From Anderseniella sp963698275 (GTDB lineage: Bacteria; Pseudomonadota; Alphaproteobacteria; Rhizobiales; Aestuariivirgaceae), in the NCBI GenBank assembly GCA_963698275.1, contig CAVOQE010000009.1:310001-374000 (forward strand): a stretch of DNA of 64,000 bases, read 5' to 3'. The number at the start of each line of letters is the position of its first letter. The first letter of the stretch is position 1. Of the stretch, positions 37,456-46,574 are shown one piece after another. The translations under genes and the position numbers were made by a program. The notes under the pieces were generated by a model. The model did no database searches, was not told the DNA's origin, and saw nothing but the letters and a program-made list of their open reading frames with translations.

Positions 37456-40400
37456 ATGTCTGAACCATCAGCTTATGAGCAATATGCGCTCGAACTCATC
37501 AACGCACAGCGGCTCAATCCGCAAGGTGCTGCTGAGACCTATGGCGCTTCAGGCACAATTACCGCTACCCAGTTGCAGCCATTTGCGTTCAACCTCCTGC
37601 TCAACGATGCTGCAGAAGATCACAGTGAGTGGTTACTGCAGACAAACCGGTTTTCCCACACTGGACAGGGCGGCAGCAGCCCCGAAGACCGCATGGAAGA
37701 CGCCGGATATCAATTCACCGGTGATTTCGCATCAGAAGCAAACCTCGCCATGAGCCGCACGACCGGTTTTCTGAATCCGTTGTCCGCACTGGAGGACAAT
37801 CTGGAAGCTTTGTTCCTCAATGCGACTACCAGGGCAAGAATGCTCGATCCGCAGTACCGCGAGATCGGCCTCGGCTATGAACTGGGCAGATACAGACAAT
37901 ACAATGCAGCTGTGCTGAACGAAAACTTTGCCGTGTCAGGCGACGACAAATTCATCACCGGTGTCATTTACACTGATACCAATGCCGATGATCAGTTCTC
38001 GTATGATGAAGGCGTCGGCGGCGCGACAATCCGCATCCAGCCCCAGGGCGGATCGCAGGAAGAGTTCACAAATTATGCAACCGGTGGTTACACCGCCTCA
38101 ACCATCGCTTCCGGCCTGATCGATGTTGAATTTTCACGCAACGGCACGACGGTTGCCGTGACCATTGAAATGGGCGTTGACAATGTCAAGGTCGATCTGC
38201 GCGACACCAACTTCATTGCGTCATCAGCATCAGCGTTTCTTGGAGAAGGCGCGGTTGGCCTTGAACTGCTTGGCATCAACGATACCAACGCGACAGGCAA
38301 TGACGGCGAAAATATCATCGTCGGTAACTCGGGTGATAACCGCATTGCGGGCGGTGAAGCATCGGACACTCTGACCGGTAACGGCGGCAGCGACGCGTTT
38401 GTTTTCGACAACTGCCATGACGGCGTCGACCAGGTGACCGACTTTGTGTCCGGCACGGATACCATCGAGATCGGGCGTCTTGGCTTTGCACAAAACATGC
38501 AACTCGGCCTGCTCGGCGAAGACAGCCTTGTGTTCGGCTCAACCGCCACTCAGAACCAGGCACAATTCCTGTACGATCAGTCGACCGGTAATCTGAGCAT
38601 CGATATGGATGGCACAGGCATCGGTGAGGCACTGCTGTTTGCAAATCTCGGAGCGGGGACCGCGCTTGCGTATAGCGATATCGTCATTACCGCCGGTGGT
38701 CGCACCCACTCGATCGTCAGTCAGAATATCGTTACGATTGAAACCAATGGCGCTTACCGGCTGGCCGTCGATACGGACGGCACCTACATGATGACCACGG
38801 GTGCCGGTATCCCTGTCGGTCTGCAGTTTTTTGCTATCCCCGACGTCGGGCCTGCAACTTTTGATGGCTGGTCGGCCCTGCAGGCAGAGGCAACATCAAC
38901 CGGTTTCACACTGTTGTGGGAAGACCCGACTGGCGGCTATGCCGTTTGGGAAACCGACAATGCCGGCAACTATCTGTCTTCTTATCATTTCCCGGAAACT
39001 GAACTCAATCACGTTGAAGCCAGGTTCGCTGTGGATCTCGACGGTGACGGCAAAATTGGCGTGATCGAGGATGATGGTGCCTACGAACTTTCAGTGGACG
39101 CTGCCGGAATGTATCAAGTCGGCAATGGTGTCGGTTCACCAGTTGTCCTGAAGTACGGCGCTGCTGAAACCGGCCCCAGAACCTTTGACGGCTGGGCAGC
39201 GCTTCACGCCGAAGCCACCGCAACCGGCTTCACTGTGCTGTGGGAAGATCCCATTGGCGGCTATGCCCTATGGGAAACCGACAATAACGGCAACTATCTG
39301 TCTTCTTATGATTTCCAGGAAGCTGAATTCAATCACGTTGAAGCCAGGTTCGCCATGGACTTCAACGGCGACGGCGGCATAGGGTTGATCGAGGACAATG
39401 GCGCCTACGAGCTGTCCGTGGACGAGACCGGAATGTACCAGATCAGCAATGGCGTCGGGGCACCCGTCGTCCTGAAAATCGGCACGTCTGATATAGGACC
39501 AAGAACGTTTGCAGGTTGGTCAGCGCTGCAGGCGGAAGCCACCGCAACCGGCTTCACCGTGTTGTGGCAGGATCCTACTGGCGGTTATGCCGTTTGGGAC
39601 ACTGACGTCACCGGCACATATCAGTCTTCTTACGATCTGCAAGAAGCCGGACTGAACAACATCGAGGCCCGGTTCGCCGCAGATCTGAATGGCGATGGTG
39701 GAGTTGGCGCTATCGAAGACAATGGCGCCTATCAGCTCCTGATCAATGAAAACGGTTCCTACAAGATCAGCAATGGTGCCGGTACAGATGCCGTGCTCAA
39801 GGTTGACGGTGCTGAAATCAGCCCGGCAACGTTCGAAGGCTGGTCTGCGCTTCAAGCTGAAGCGACTGCTACAGGCTTCACCGTGTTGTGGGAGGACCCG
39901 GCAGGTGGTTATGCCGTTTGGCAGACCGACGCTGCAGGCACTTATCAGACATCCTACAACCTGCTGGCGAGCGAGCTGGTTGAGATTGAAGCCCTGTTTG
40001 ACGCAGACCTGGACGGCGGCGGCGGAATTGGGGTCGTTGAAGACAATGGCGCCTTCCAGCTCCTGATCAACGAAACCGGTGCCTATCAGGTCAGCAATGG
40101 CGCTGGCACAAGCGCCGTGCTCAAGATCGGCACAACCGAGGTCGGCCATGCAACATTCGACGGCTGGTCAGCTCTTCAGGCAGAAGCAACTGCTGGCGGT
40201 TACTCGGTGTTGTGGCAGGATCCCACCGGCGGCTATGTGGTTTGGCAGACCGATGCTGCGGGTACCTATCAGAGTTCCACAAGCCTGACTGCATCCTCGC
40301 TGTCCGAGGTCGAGGCAGTGTTTGCTGCAGACCTGAACGGTAACGGCGGAATTGGGTTGTTGGAAGACAATGGCGCGTTCCAGTTCCTGATCAATGAGAC

Positions 40401-40689
40401 CGGTGCCTATCAGATCAGCGACGGCGCCGGCACAGATGCCGTGCTCAAGGTTGGTACAACCGAAGTCGGTTATGCAACATTCGACGGCTGGTCGGCTGTT
40501 CAGGCAGAAGCAACTGACACCGGGTTCGCGGTGTTGTGGCAGGACCCCACCGGCGGTTACGCAGTTTGGCAGACCGATGCTACAGGCGTTTTCGAATCCT
40601 CCAACGGCCTGCCGGCAGCTTCGCTGGTTGAAGTGGAGGCGCTGTTCGCGGCAGATCTCAATGGCGATGGCAGCATCGGACTGGTCTAG
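37456..40689 (+). CDS. Secreted CAP-domain protein with RTX segment and six Trp-rich modules
   Basis: 1,077 residues. Residues 1-160 are a CAP/SCP domain: YEQYALELINAQRLNPQGAAE, HSEWLLQTNRFSHTGQGG, and a final NEN segment (AAVLNENFAVSG). Residues about 170-250 look like an SdrD B-type Ig fold (TDTNADDQFSYDEGVGGATI). About 285-340 is a short RTX/M10C-like unit (GGEASDTLTGNGGSDAFVF...ITDFVSGTDTIEI-type). Six 108-residue Trp-rich modules fill residues 430-1077, the last ending DLNGDGSIGLV. No Sec signal is seen, so type I export is expected. ATG 37456 follows GAGGCG. Upstream, TAGGTCA occurs twice nine bases apart (37393 and 37402), a possible operator. The role of the CAP domain (sterol/lipid binding or protease) is unknown in this setting. 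Confidence 0.82.
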   Translation: MSEPSAYEQYALELINAQRLNPQGAAETYGASGTITATQLQPFAFNLLLNDAAEDHSEWLLQTNRFSHTGQGGSSPEDRMEDAGYQFTGDFASEANLAMSRTTGFLNPLSALEDNLEALFLNATTRARMLDPQYREIGLGYELGRYRQYNAAVLNENFAVSGDDKFITGVIYTDTNADDQFSYDEGVGGATIRIQPQGGSQEEFTNYATGGYTASTIASGLIDVEFSRNGTTVAVTIEMGVDNVKVDLRDTNFIASSASAFLGEGAVGLELLGINDTNATGNDGENIIVGNSGDNRIAGGEASDTLTGNGGSDAFVFDNCHDGVDQVTDFVSGTDTIEIGRLGFAQNMQLGLLGEDSLVFGSTATQNQAQFLYDQSTGNLSIDMDGTGIGEALLFANLGAGTALAYSDIVITAGGRTHSIVSQNIVTIETNGAYRLAVDTDGTYMMTTGAGIPVGLQFFAIPDVGPATFDGWSALQAEATSTGFTLLWEDPTGGYAVWETDNAGNYLSSYHFPETELNHVEARFAVDLDGDGKIGVIEDDGAYELSVDAAGMYQVGNGVGSPVVLKYGAAETGPRTFDGWAALHAEATATGFTVLWEDPIGGYALWETDNNGNYLSSYDFQEAEFNHVEARFAMDFNGDGGIGLIEDNGAYELSVDETGMYQISNGVGAPVVLKIGTSDIGPRTFAGWSALQAEATATGFTVLWQDPTGGYAVWDTDVTGTYQSSYDLQEAGLNNIEARFAADLNGDGGVGAIEDNGAYQLLINENGSYKISNGAGTDAVLKVDGAEISPATFEGWSALQAEATATGFTVLWEDPAGGYAVWQTDAAGTYQTSYNLLASELVEIEALFDADLDGGGGIGVVEDNGAFQLLINETGAYQVSNGAGTSAVLKIGTTEVGHATFDGWSALQAEATAGGYSVLWQDPTGGYVVWQTDAAGTYQSSTSLTASSLSEVEAVFAADLNGNGGIGLLEDNGAFQFLINETGAYQISDGAGTDAVLKVGTTEVGYATFDGWSAVQAEATDTGFAVLWQDPTGGYAVWQTDATGVFESSNGLPAASLVEVEALFAADLNGDGSIGLV
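38744..40686 (+). repeat. Six tandem 324-bp Trp-rich module repeats
   Basis: Units begin near 38744, 39067, 39394, 39718, 40042 and 40366. Each encodes NGAYxL..., TFxGWSALQAEA, GFxVLWxDPxGGYAVWxTD, SSY and an EF-hand-like D-x-N/D-G-D/N-G. Units are moderately diverged from each other. Confidence 0.8.
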
Positions 40690-40886
40690 TTATCGCTGTG
40701 AAACACGTTGTGATCGCCCGGCGAATGTGATCCCGGCGGATCGCATGCAGCCAGGTCGCGCGGGTCTTGATTCATTCAAACTTGAACAATTGACATCGGT
40801 TCAAATTAACTTCTGCAAACCTATCATCTCAATGAGATGACCATGGTTGTCTCACCATCCGCATTCCAGGGGAACGTTACCTAAAC

Positions 40887-43800
40887 ATGTCGAAAGCTTA
40901 TTTCAAAGACGCTGGTGTGAACTTGCATTTTTCAACGTTGCTTGAGCAGCTGAGCCAATGGGCATCGAGCAATTTCGGTCACTCGAACCAGCATGAACCG
41001 CAGCCATGGCAACTGGTTGACCTGGACAAGCACGGAACTTCCGGGCCCGCGCAGGCACAGCCGGCGCCAACCCCGCAACAAGCGGGCTCGGGCGAAGGCG
41101 GAACAGCAAATGGCGTCTCCGAAAGTATCAACCAGGCCCTGGTTGATCAGCTTGACAGTAATTATGACTATGGCGGCGGTCCCGTGGTGCCGAACGAATG
41201 GCGCGAATTTTCGGGTGAAACCGCCCAGACAATCACCTATGGCTTCCCGACCAATGCCAGTTTCGCATCCGGGTTCGGCGAAGCATCAGGCTGGAGCGAG
41301 TTGGTTGAAACACAAAAAGCGGCCGCACGCCTTGCCATGAACATGTGGGACGATCTGGTTGCAACCCAGTTGGTTGAAGCCACTGGCACTGCTGCCAATT
41401 CGGCAGATATAAAGCTGTCCAATACCACCACCAGTATCGGCTATGCGCACGCCTGGGGGACGGGCTATGTTGGTTACGAGGGCGGCACCTATGGCAGCAT
41501 TGACGGATCCGTGTGGTTCAATTCCAACTACGACAGTTCGGATCAGTCCAACGACCTGATGACACCGACCTTGAACAGCCACGGGTTTGCAACTTTTGTT
41601 CATGAAATCGGTCACGCCCTCGGCTTGAATCACAGCGGAGATTACAACGGCGGCAATCCGCAATACGGCAATACCTCAACCGGTTGGGAATTCGCCGAAG
41701 ACAGTCAGCAATACACCATCATGTCCTATTTTGATGCTGACAATACCGGCGCTGACTGGGGCGACAACAACACATGGAATCCCTATATTTGGGAGAACGC
41801 TGCCCAGACACCAATGGTCTACGACATACTCGCAATCCAGCAGATGTATGGTGCCGACTACACAACCCGCGCCAGTGACACGGTTTACGGGTTCAATTCA
41901 ACCGTTGGCGGTGCCGTTTACGACTTCAACAACAACCTCACCCCGATCCTGACCATCTGGGACGGAGACGGCACCGATACGATAGACCTGTCAGGCTGGT
42001 CGTTGTCATCCACCCTGTCGCTTGTAGCCGGTTCCTACTCAAGCACCAACGGTCTCGATTACAACCTGGCCATCGCCTATGACGTGGACATTGAAAATGC
42101 CATCGGTGGTTCCGGTTACGACATGTTGACCGGCAATGATCTGGACAACATCCTCACCGGCAATGGCGGCAATGACAGCCTGTTCGGCAATCGCGGCAAT
42201 GACACGCTTTATGGCGGCCAGGGAGCTGACACACTTGACGGTGGCGAGGGCAATGACTGGCTTGACGGCGGCGGCAATAGTGACATCATCAATGGCGGTG
42301 CTGACAACGACACGATTGTTTTCGACGCGGCAGACAATTTTACCAATCTGAACGGCGGCGATGGCTGGGACACGCTGTTCTTCTATGACAACTGGCAGGA
42401 TTTCGATCTTGCCGCCCAGAGCTTCGAGCAATCGCAGGTGCAGATCAGCGATACTGGCTCCGAAACCTGGGCAACGATCACCGACACCTACGATCTCAAC
42501 GACAATCTGGTCGAGCGCCTGACAGTTAACGACGACGGCACGAGTTCACTAACGGTCTTTGATTTCTATGATGTGGAAAACTGGTCAGACTGGACCCGCA
42601 ATTACGACGCAAGCGGCGCACAACTGTCTGAATCGTTTTCCAATGATATAAGTGTTGTTGAAAACAACGGTACCCGCCAACTTGGCGTAAACGGCGACGG
42701 TGCTTATCAAATCAATAATGGAGGTGGCGCTCCTGTCATCCTCAAGGTCGGCACTACCCCGGTTGGTCCTGCAACCTTTGCCGGCTGGGCCGCTCTTCAG
42801 GCAGAAGCTTCCGATGCCGGTTTCGCCGTGCTGTGGCAGGATCCAAATGGCGGCTATGCCGTCTGGCAGACCGATGCGACAGGCAGCTATGTATCTTCAT
42901 ACAGCCTGCAGGCGTCCGAGTTGATCGGGCTTGAAACGCTGTTTGCGGCGGACCTGAATGATGACGGTTCGATTGGAGCCATAGAAGACAACGGCGCTTA
43001 CCAGCTGTCAGCGACCTCTGATGGTGCTTATCAGATTGGTAACGGGGTTGATGCCCCGGTGATCCTCAAGGTTGGCTCTACCGAGGTTGGTCCTGCAACC
43101 TTTGCCGGCTGGGCCGCTCTTCAGGCAGAAGCTTCCGATGCCGGTTTCGCCGTGCTGTGGCAGGATCCAAATGGCGGCTATGCCGTCTGGCAGACCGACG
43201 CGACAGGCAGCTATGTATCTTCATACAGCCTGCAGGCGTCCGAGTTGATCGGGCTTGAAACGCTGTTTGCGGCGGACCTGAATGATGACGGTTCGATTGG
43301 AGCCATAGAAGACAACGGCGCTTACCAGCTGTCAGCGACCTCTGATGGTGCTTATCAGATTGGTAACGGGGTTGATGCCCCGGTGATCCTCAAGGTTGGC
43401 TCTACCGAGGTTGGTCCCACGACCTTTGCCGGCTGGGCCGCTCTTCAGGCAGAAGCTTCCGATGCCGGTTTCGCCGTGCTGTGGCAGGATCCCAATGGCG
43501 GCTATGCCGTCTGGCAGACCGATGCGACAGGCAGCTATGTATCTTCATACAGCCTGCAGGCGTCCGAGTTGATCGGGCTTGAAACACTGTTTGCGGCGGA
43601 CCTGAACGATGACGGTTCGATTGGAGCCATAGAAGACAACGGCGCTTACCAGCTGTCAGCGACCTCTGATGGTGCTTATCAGATTAGTAACGGGGTTGAT
43701 GCCCCGGTGATCCTCAAGGTTGGCTCTACCGAGGTTGGTCCCACGACCTTTGCCGGCTGGGCCGCTCTTCAGGCAGAAGCTTCCGATGCCGGTTTCGCCG

Positions 43801-44282
43801 TGCTGTGGCAGGATCCCAATGGCGGCTATGCCGTCTGGCAGACCGATGCGACAGGCAGCTATGTATCTTCATACAGCCTGCAGGCGTCCGAATTGATCGG
43901 GATAGAAACCCTGTTCGCAGCAGATCTTAATGATGACGGCGGCATCGGAGCGATCGAGGACAACGGCGCATACCAGTTGTCTGCAAGTTCTGACGGTGCC
44001 TACCAGATCAGTAATGGTGTCGATGCCCCGGTCGTCCTGTCGGTCAATTCAACCGAGGTGGGTCCCACGACCTTCGTCGGCTGGGCAGCCCTTCAAGCAG
44101 AGGCTTACGATGACGGTTTCGCCGTGCTGTGGCAGGATCCCAATGACGGCTATGCTGTCTGGCAGACCGATGCGACAGGCAGTTATGAATCTTCATACAG
44201 CCTGCAGGAATCCGAATTGGCCGGGCTCGAAACCCTGTTCGTGGCAGATTTGAATGGCGATGGAGGCATTGGATTGGTCTAG
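40887..44282 (+). CDS. M10 (serralysin-type) metalloprotease with RTX and five Trp-rich modules
   Basis: 1,131 residues. The zinc site HEIGHALGLNH is at 239-249, and the Met-turn YTIMSYF has its Met at 279. Residues about 410-490 carry RTX nonapeptides (GGxGNDxLxG, DNxLTGNGGNDSLFGNRGND) that bind calcium and form the secretion platform. A linker resembling that of the giant VCBS protein follows (WSDWTRNYDASG compared with WSEWIRIYDAAG). Five Trp-rich modules then run to the end, closing DLNGDGGIGLV. There is no Sec signal, as usual for serralysins exported by type I systems. The C-terminal modules after the RTX block are unusual, since serralysins normally end soon after RTX. The ATG lies downstream of AGGGGAA. 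It is probably an extracellular protease or matrix-associated enzyme. Confidence 0.87.
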   Translation: MSKAYFKDAGVNLHFSTLLEQLSQWASSNFGHSNQHEPQPWQLVDLDKHGTSGPAQAQPAPTPQQAGSGEGGTANGVSESINQALVDQLDSNYDYGGGPVVPNEWREFSGETAQTITYGFPTNASFASGFGEASGWSELVETQKAAARLAMNMWDDLVATQLVEATGTAANSADIKLSNTTTSIGYAHAWGTGYVGYEGGTYGSIDGSVWFNSNYDSSDQSNDLMTPTLNSHGFATFVHEIGHALGLNHSGDYNGGNPQYGNTSTGWEFAEDSQQYTIMSYFDADNTGADWGDNNTWNPYIWENAAQTPMVYDILAIQQMYGADYTTRASDTVYGFNSTVGGAVYDFNNNLTPILTIWDGDGTDTIDLSGWSLSSTLSLVAGSYSSTNGLDYNLAIAYDVDIENAIGGSGYDMLTGNDLDNILTGNGGNDSLFGNRGNDTLYGGQGADTLDGGEGNDWLDGGGNSDIINGGADNDTIVFDAADNFTNLNGGDGWDTLFFYDNWQDFDLAAQSFEQSQVQISDTGSETWATITDTYDLNDNLVERLTVNDDGTSSLTVFDFYDVENWSDWTRNYDASGAQLSESFSNDISVVENNGTRQLGVNGDGAYQINNGGGAPVILKVGTTPVGPATFAGWAALQAEASDAGFAVLWQDPNGGYAVWQTDATGSYVSSYSLQASELIGLETLFAADLNDDGSIGAIEDNGAYQLSATSDGAYQIGNGVDAPVILKVGSTEVGPATFAGWAALQAEASDAGFAVLWQDPNGGYAVWQTDATGSYVSSYSLQASELIGLETLFAADLNDDGSIGAIEDNGAYQLSATSDGAYQIGNGVDAPVILKVGSTEVGPTTFAGWAALQAEASDAGFAVLWQDPNGGYAVWQTDATGSYVSSYSLQASELIGLETLFAADLNDDGSIGAIEDNGAYQLSATSDGAYQISNGVDAPVILKVGSTEVGPTTFAGWAALQAEASDAGFAVLWQDPNGGYAVWQTDATGSYVSSYSLQASELIGIETLFAADLNDDGGIGAIEDNGAYQLSASSDGAYQISNGVDAPVVLSVNSTEVGPTTFVGWAALQAEAYDDGFAVLWQDPNDGYAVWQTDATGSYESSYSLQESELAGLETLFVADLNGDGGIGLV
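42666..44279 (+). repeat. Five tandem 324-bp Trp-rich modules, nearly identical in part
   Basis: ACGGCGCTTACCAGCTGTCA recurs at 42991, 43315 and 43639, exactly 324 bp apart. The intervening DNA is almost identical, including synonymous sites, so the duplication or conversion is recent. The first and last units are more diverged. Confidence 0.85.
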
Positions 44283-44322
44283 AGCGAGATGAGGTTAAAT
44301 TGGCGTAATAGCTGTAGATCTT

Positions 44323-45420
44323 TCAGGGCCGATCAACGCCCACCACTATCTCGCTGATTGCTTTCGCAACTTCGTCCCAACTGGATGGTATTTTCTCCAG
44401 CTGGTCCGTCCAATCCGGCCACCACCCTTCGTCAAGGCGCGTCTGCAAAACCATCAGGGCCGCTTTCAGAGACTCTATATCATCCGGGTCGAAATAGATT
44501 GCCTGATCTCCGCACAGAGTATGCGCATATGGAAGATCAGGGCAGACAATTGGCAGGCCCACCCACATGGCTTCGATCAGTGGGAACCCGAAACTTTCCG
44601 ATTTTGAGAGAAATACCAGGGCATCAGATTGCCGGTAAGCATCAATGACAGCTTCCGCTTCGAGTCGCCCGGTGCACTCAATCCAGGCTTCAGCAACTGG
44701 CTTCATGCCTAGCTCAATCGTAAGCGTCCATGTTTCGATTAGCTCGGCCCATGCCGGGTCTCCCTGTGCACGTGCAAGCAGATGATGATTTTTGTGCGGA
44801 TACGCCGCGGCTGGATAGAATAACCGCAACCGCTTGCTGCGCGTTCGGTGTCTTGATGTCCGAACAAGGCGACTTTTTAACAGCCACCCCGGTGGCGGCT
44901 GCGGAACAATATGGATGCGATTTGATTCAATCTTATAGGTTTCGACAAGACCATCACGCATAACATCACTTTGCACGATGAACGCAGCAACATGGCGATG
45001 GTTACGACGAACAATCGCCCTGGCAACTTTATAACGCAGGCGGTCCAGCAGACCGTTGGTCGCGACGTCACTGATAATGTGCGGCGACTGCACAAAAACA
45101 ATCTGGGGTGCTTTGGTTGCAAGAGGCAGATCACCCATCACCAGCAGCGGCTCAGGTCCGTCGAAATAGCCGGCAAGAAACGTACATTCAAGAACCCGCG
45201 ATAGTGAATTTGGCAGTTTGCGGTAATAGATTTCCAGCTTCCCTGCCAAGTCGTCGTTATTCTGCAGAAATTCGCTGGTTGCCGGAACATAATACTTGCT
45301 GATCCGCAGAGCCGGACAGGCCTCCAGCGCCGGCACCAGCGACCTGGCCAGGATCGCTGCTCCAAGGCCGGTCACATTGGTCAGGCTTACGCGCAAGGGT
45401 TGAGCGACATCATTGCTCAT
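44323..45420 (-). CDS. Glycosyltransferase, family 4-like
   Basis: A 365-residue GT-B fold protein. The C-terminal domain has RLFYPAAAYPHKNHHLLARA (donor domain start, about 200), then VFLSKSESFGFPLIEAMWVGLPIVCPDLPYA, with the E-x7-E-like motif that contacts the donor sugar phosphates. The N-terminal half is acceptor-binding and poorly conserved. It is the last gene of a tightly coupled run of four: the overlaps with the gene before it (45417-45420) and through the two before that are 4 bases each. Linkage and sugar are unknown. Confidence 0.83.
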   Translation of the reverse strand: MSNDVAQPLRVSLTNVTGLGAAILARSLVPALEACPALRISKYYVPATSEFLQNNDDLAGKLEIYYRKLPNSLSRVLECTFLAGYFDGPEPLLVMGDLPLATKAPQIVFVQSPHIISDVATNGLLDRLRYKVARAIVRRNHRHVAAFIVQSDVMRDGLVETYKIESNRIHIVPQPPPGWLLKSRLVRTSRHRTRSKRLRLFYPAAAYPHKNHHLLARAQGDPAWAELIETWTLTIELGMKPVAEAWIECTGRLEAEAVIDAYRQSDALVFLSKSESFGFPLIEAMWVGLPIVCPDLPYAHTLCGDQAIYFDPDDIESLKAALMVLQTRLDEGWWPDWTDQLEKIPSSWDEVAKAISEIVVGVDRP

Positions 45421-46574
45421 GGATAGTCATACCACGGGCACGGGGGCATCGAATCGCCAAAAATTACATCTTTCATGTAACGCCCGGCCACGTCCGGCTC
45501 CAGCAGCGGCTTCAAGACCTGGGTTGCATTTCGCAACTCCGCCAGATGGTCCGGCCTGGCAGCAAGAAGCATCAGTGCTTCCTGCAGGGCGTCCGGTTTT
45601 TGAGGATCGTAGACTATCCCGCAGCCAAATTTCTCAACCATTGCCGACGCCCCGACATTCTTGCTGACTATGACAGGGACACCAGCACTTAATGCCTCAT
45701 TGACAACCACGCCCCATCCGTCGTGCTCACTGGGAATAACCAGGGCATCATAGCTGGCCATGACTGCGCCTGCTGTACCGAACGGGATTACGCCGCAATA
45801 GGTAACAGTATCCCCGTCAAAATCATACTTCGACGGATCACCGGAACCATAAACATCCACCGACAAAGCCGCACCTGTTGCTGCTGCGGTATGCGCGGCC
45901 TGAACCAGTTTGTGCAACCCCTTTCGCAAGATCAGGCTGGCGACAAAACACAGCCGCAATCCGGCACGCGTCTCGTGACCGAGTTGCGGCGGACCCGGTG
46001 ATGCAGCATCAGGAGTCGGAACAAAATAGCCAAACGGAAATATGGCCCGACCGGATATTCCCATTTTGCGGTACTGCAGGTTTGCCAGGCGGGAAATTGC
46101 GAAGACACCTGTCACCCGTTTTCGCAAGGCCATACCGAAAACGCTGTAAACAAACGGCCTGAGTTTCGCTTTCAAGGCAGCGATATAGCGATTGCCATCT
46201 TCCAGATACCCGGTGGCCAACGGTGAATATGGCTCGGAAACAACATACACTGTCTTGCGCCACGCCAGTGCCGCCAGCAACGCCAGGGTTATACGCAAGT
46301 CGCCAAAGGGACCGCAAAACAGATGAACGGTGTCGGATCGGCTGCGTAACAAGCCGGCAATCTCGCCAATCCATTTGGTACGCGACAAAATCGTCGGATT
46401 CAGTTTCGTCAAACCAAGGGGTTGCCAGCCTTGCTGCACCCGCTCTGCCTGATTGTGCCTGACGGCAACCGTCATCAGATCTGCATCGGCCGAATTGCCA
46501 AGCGCCTCCAGTGTATAGGCCTGATGATCTGTCAGAACCGGCTGCCAGGCCACAATAAGCGGGCGTTTACTCAT
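45417..46574 (-). CDS. Glycosyltransferase, family 4-like
   Basis: A 385-residue GT-B enzyme beginning MSKRPLIVAWQPVLTDHQAY. The start at 46574 gives an ATGA overlap with the upstream gene; the longer frame adds 19 atypical residues and is rejected. The donor-site region is LRLCFVASLILRKGLHKLVQAAH near 230, then VIPSEHDGWGVVVNEALSAGVPVIVSKNVGAS, a typical E-x7-E motif. It extends the polysaccharide repeat unit at the inner membrane. It belongs to the coupled run acyltransferase, GT, GT, GT. Confidence 0.83.
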   Translation of the reverse strand: MSKRPLIVAWQPVLTDHQAYTLEALGNSADADLMTVAVRHNQAERVQQGWQPLGLTKLNPTILSRTKWIGEIAGLLRSRSDTVHLFCGPFGDLRITLALLAALAWRKTVYVVSEPYSPLATGYLEDGNRYIAALKAKLRPFVYSVFGMALRKRVTGVFAISRLANLQYRKMGISGRAIFPFGYFVPTPDAASPGPPQLGHETRAGLRLCFVASLILRKGLHKLVQAAHTAAATGAALSVDVYGSGDPSKYDFDGDTVTYCGVIPFGTAGAVMASYDALVIPSEHDGWGVVVNEALSAGVPVIVSKNVGASAMVEKFGCGIVYDPQKPDALQEALMLLAARPDHLAELRNATQVLKPLLEPDVAGRYMKDVIFGDSMPPCPWYDYP

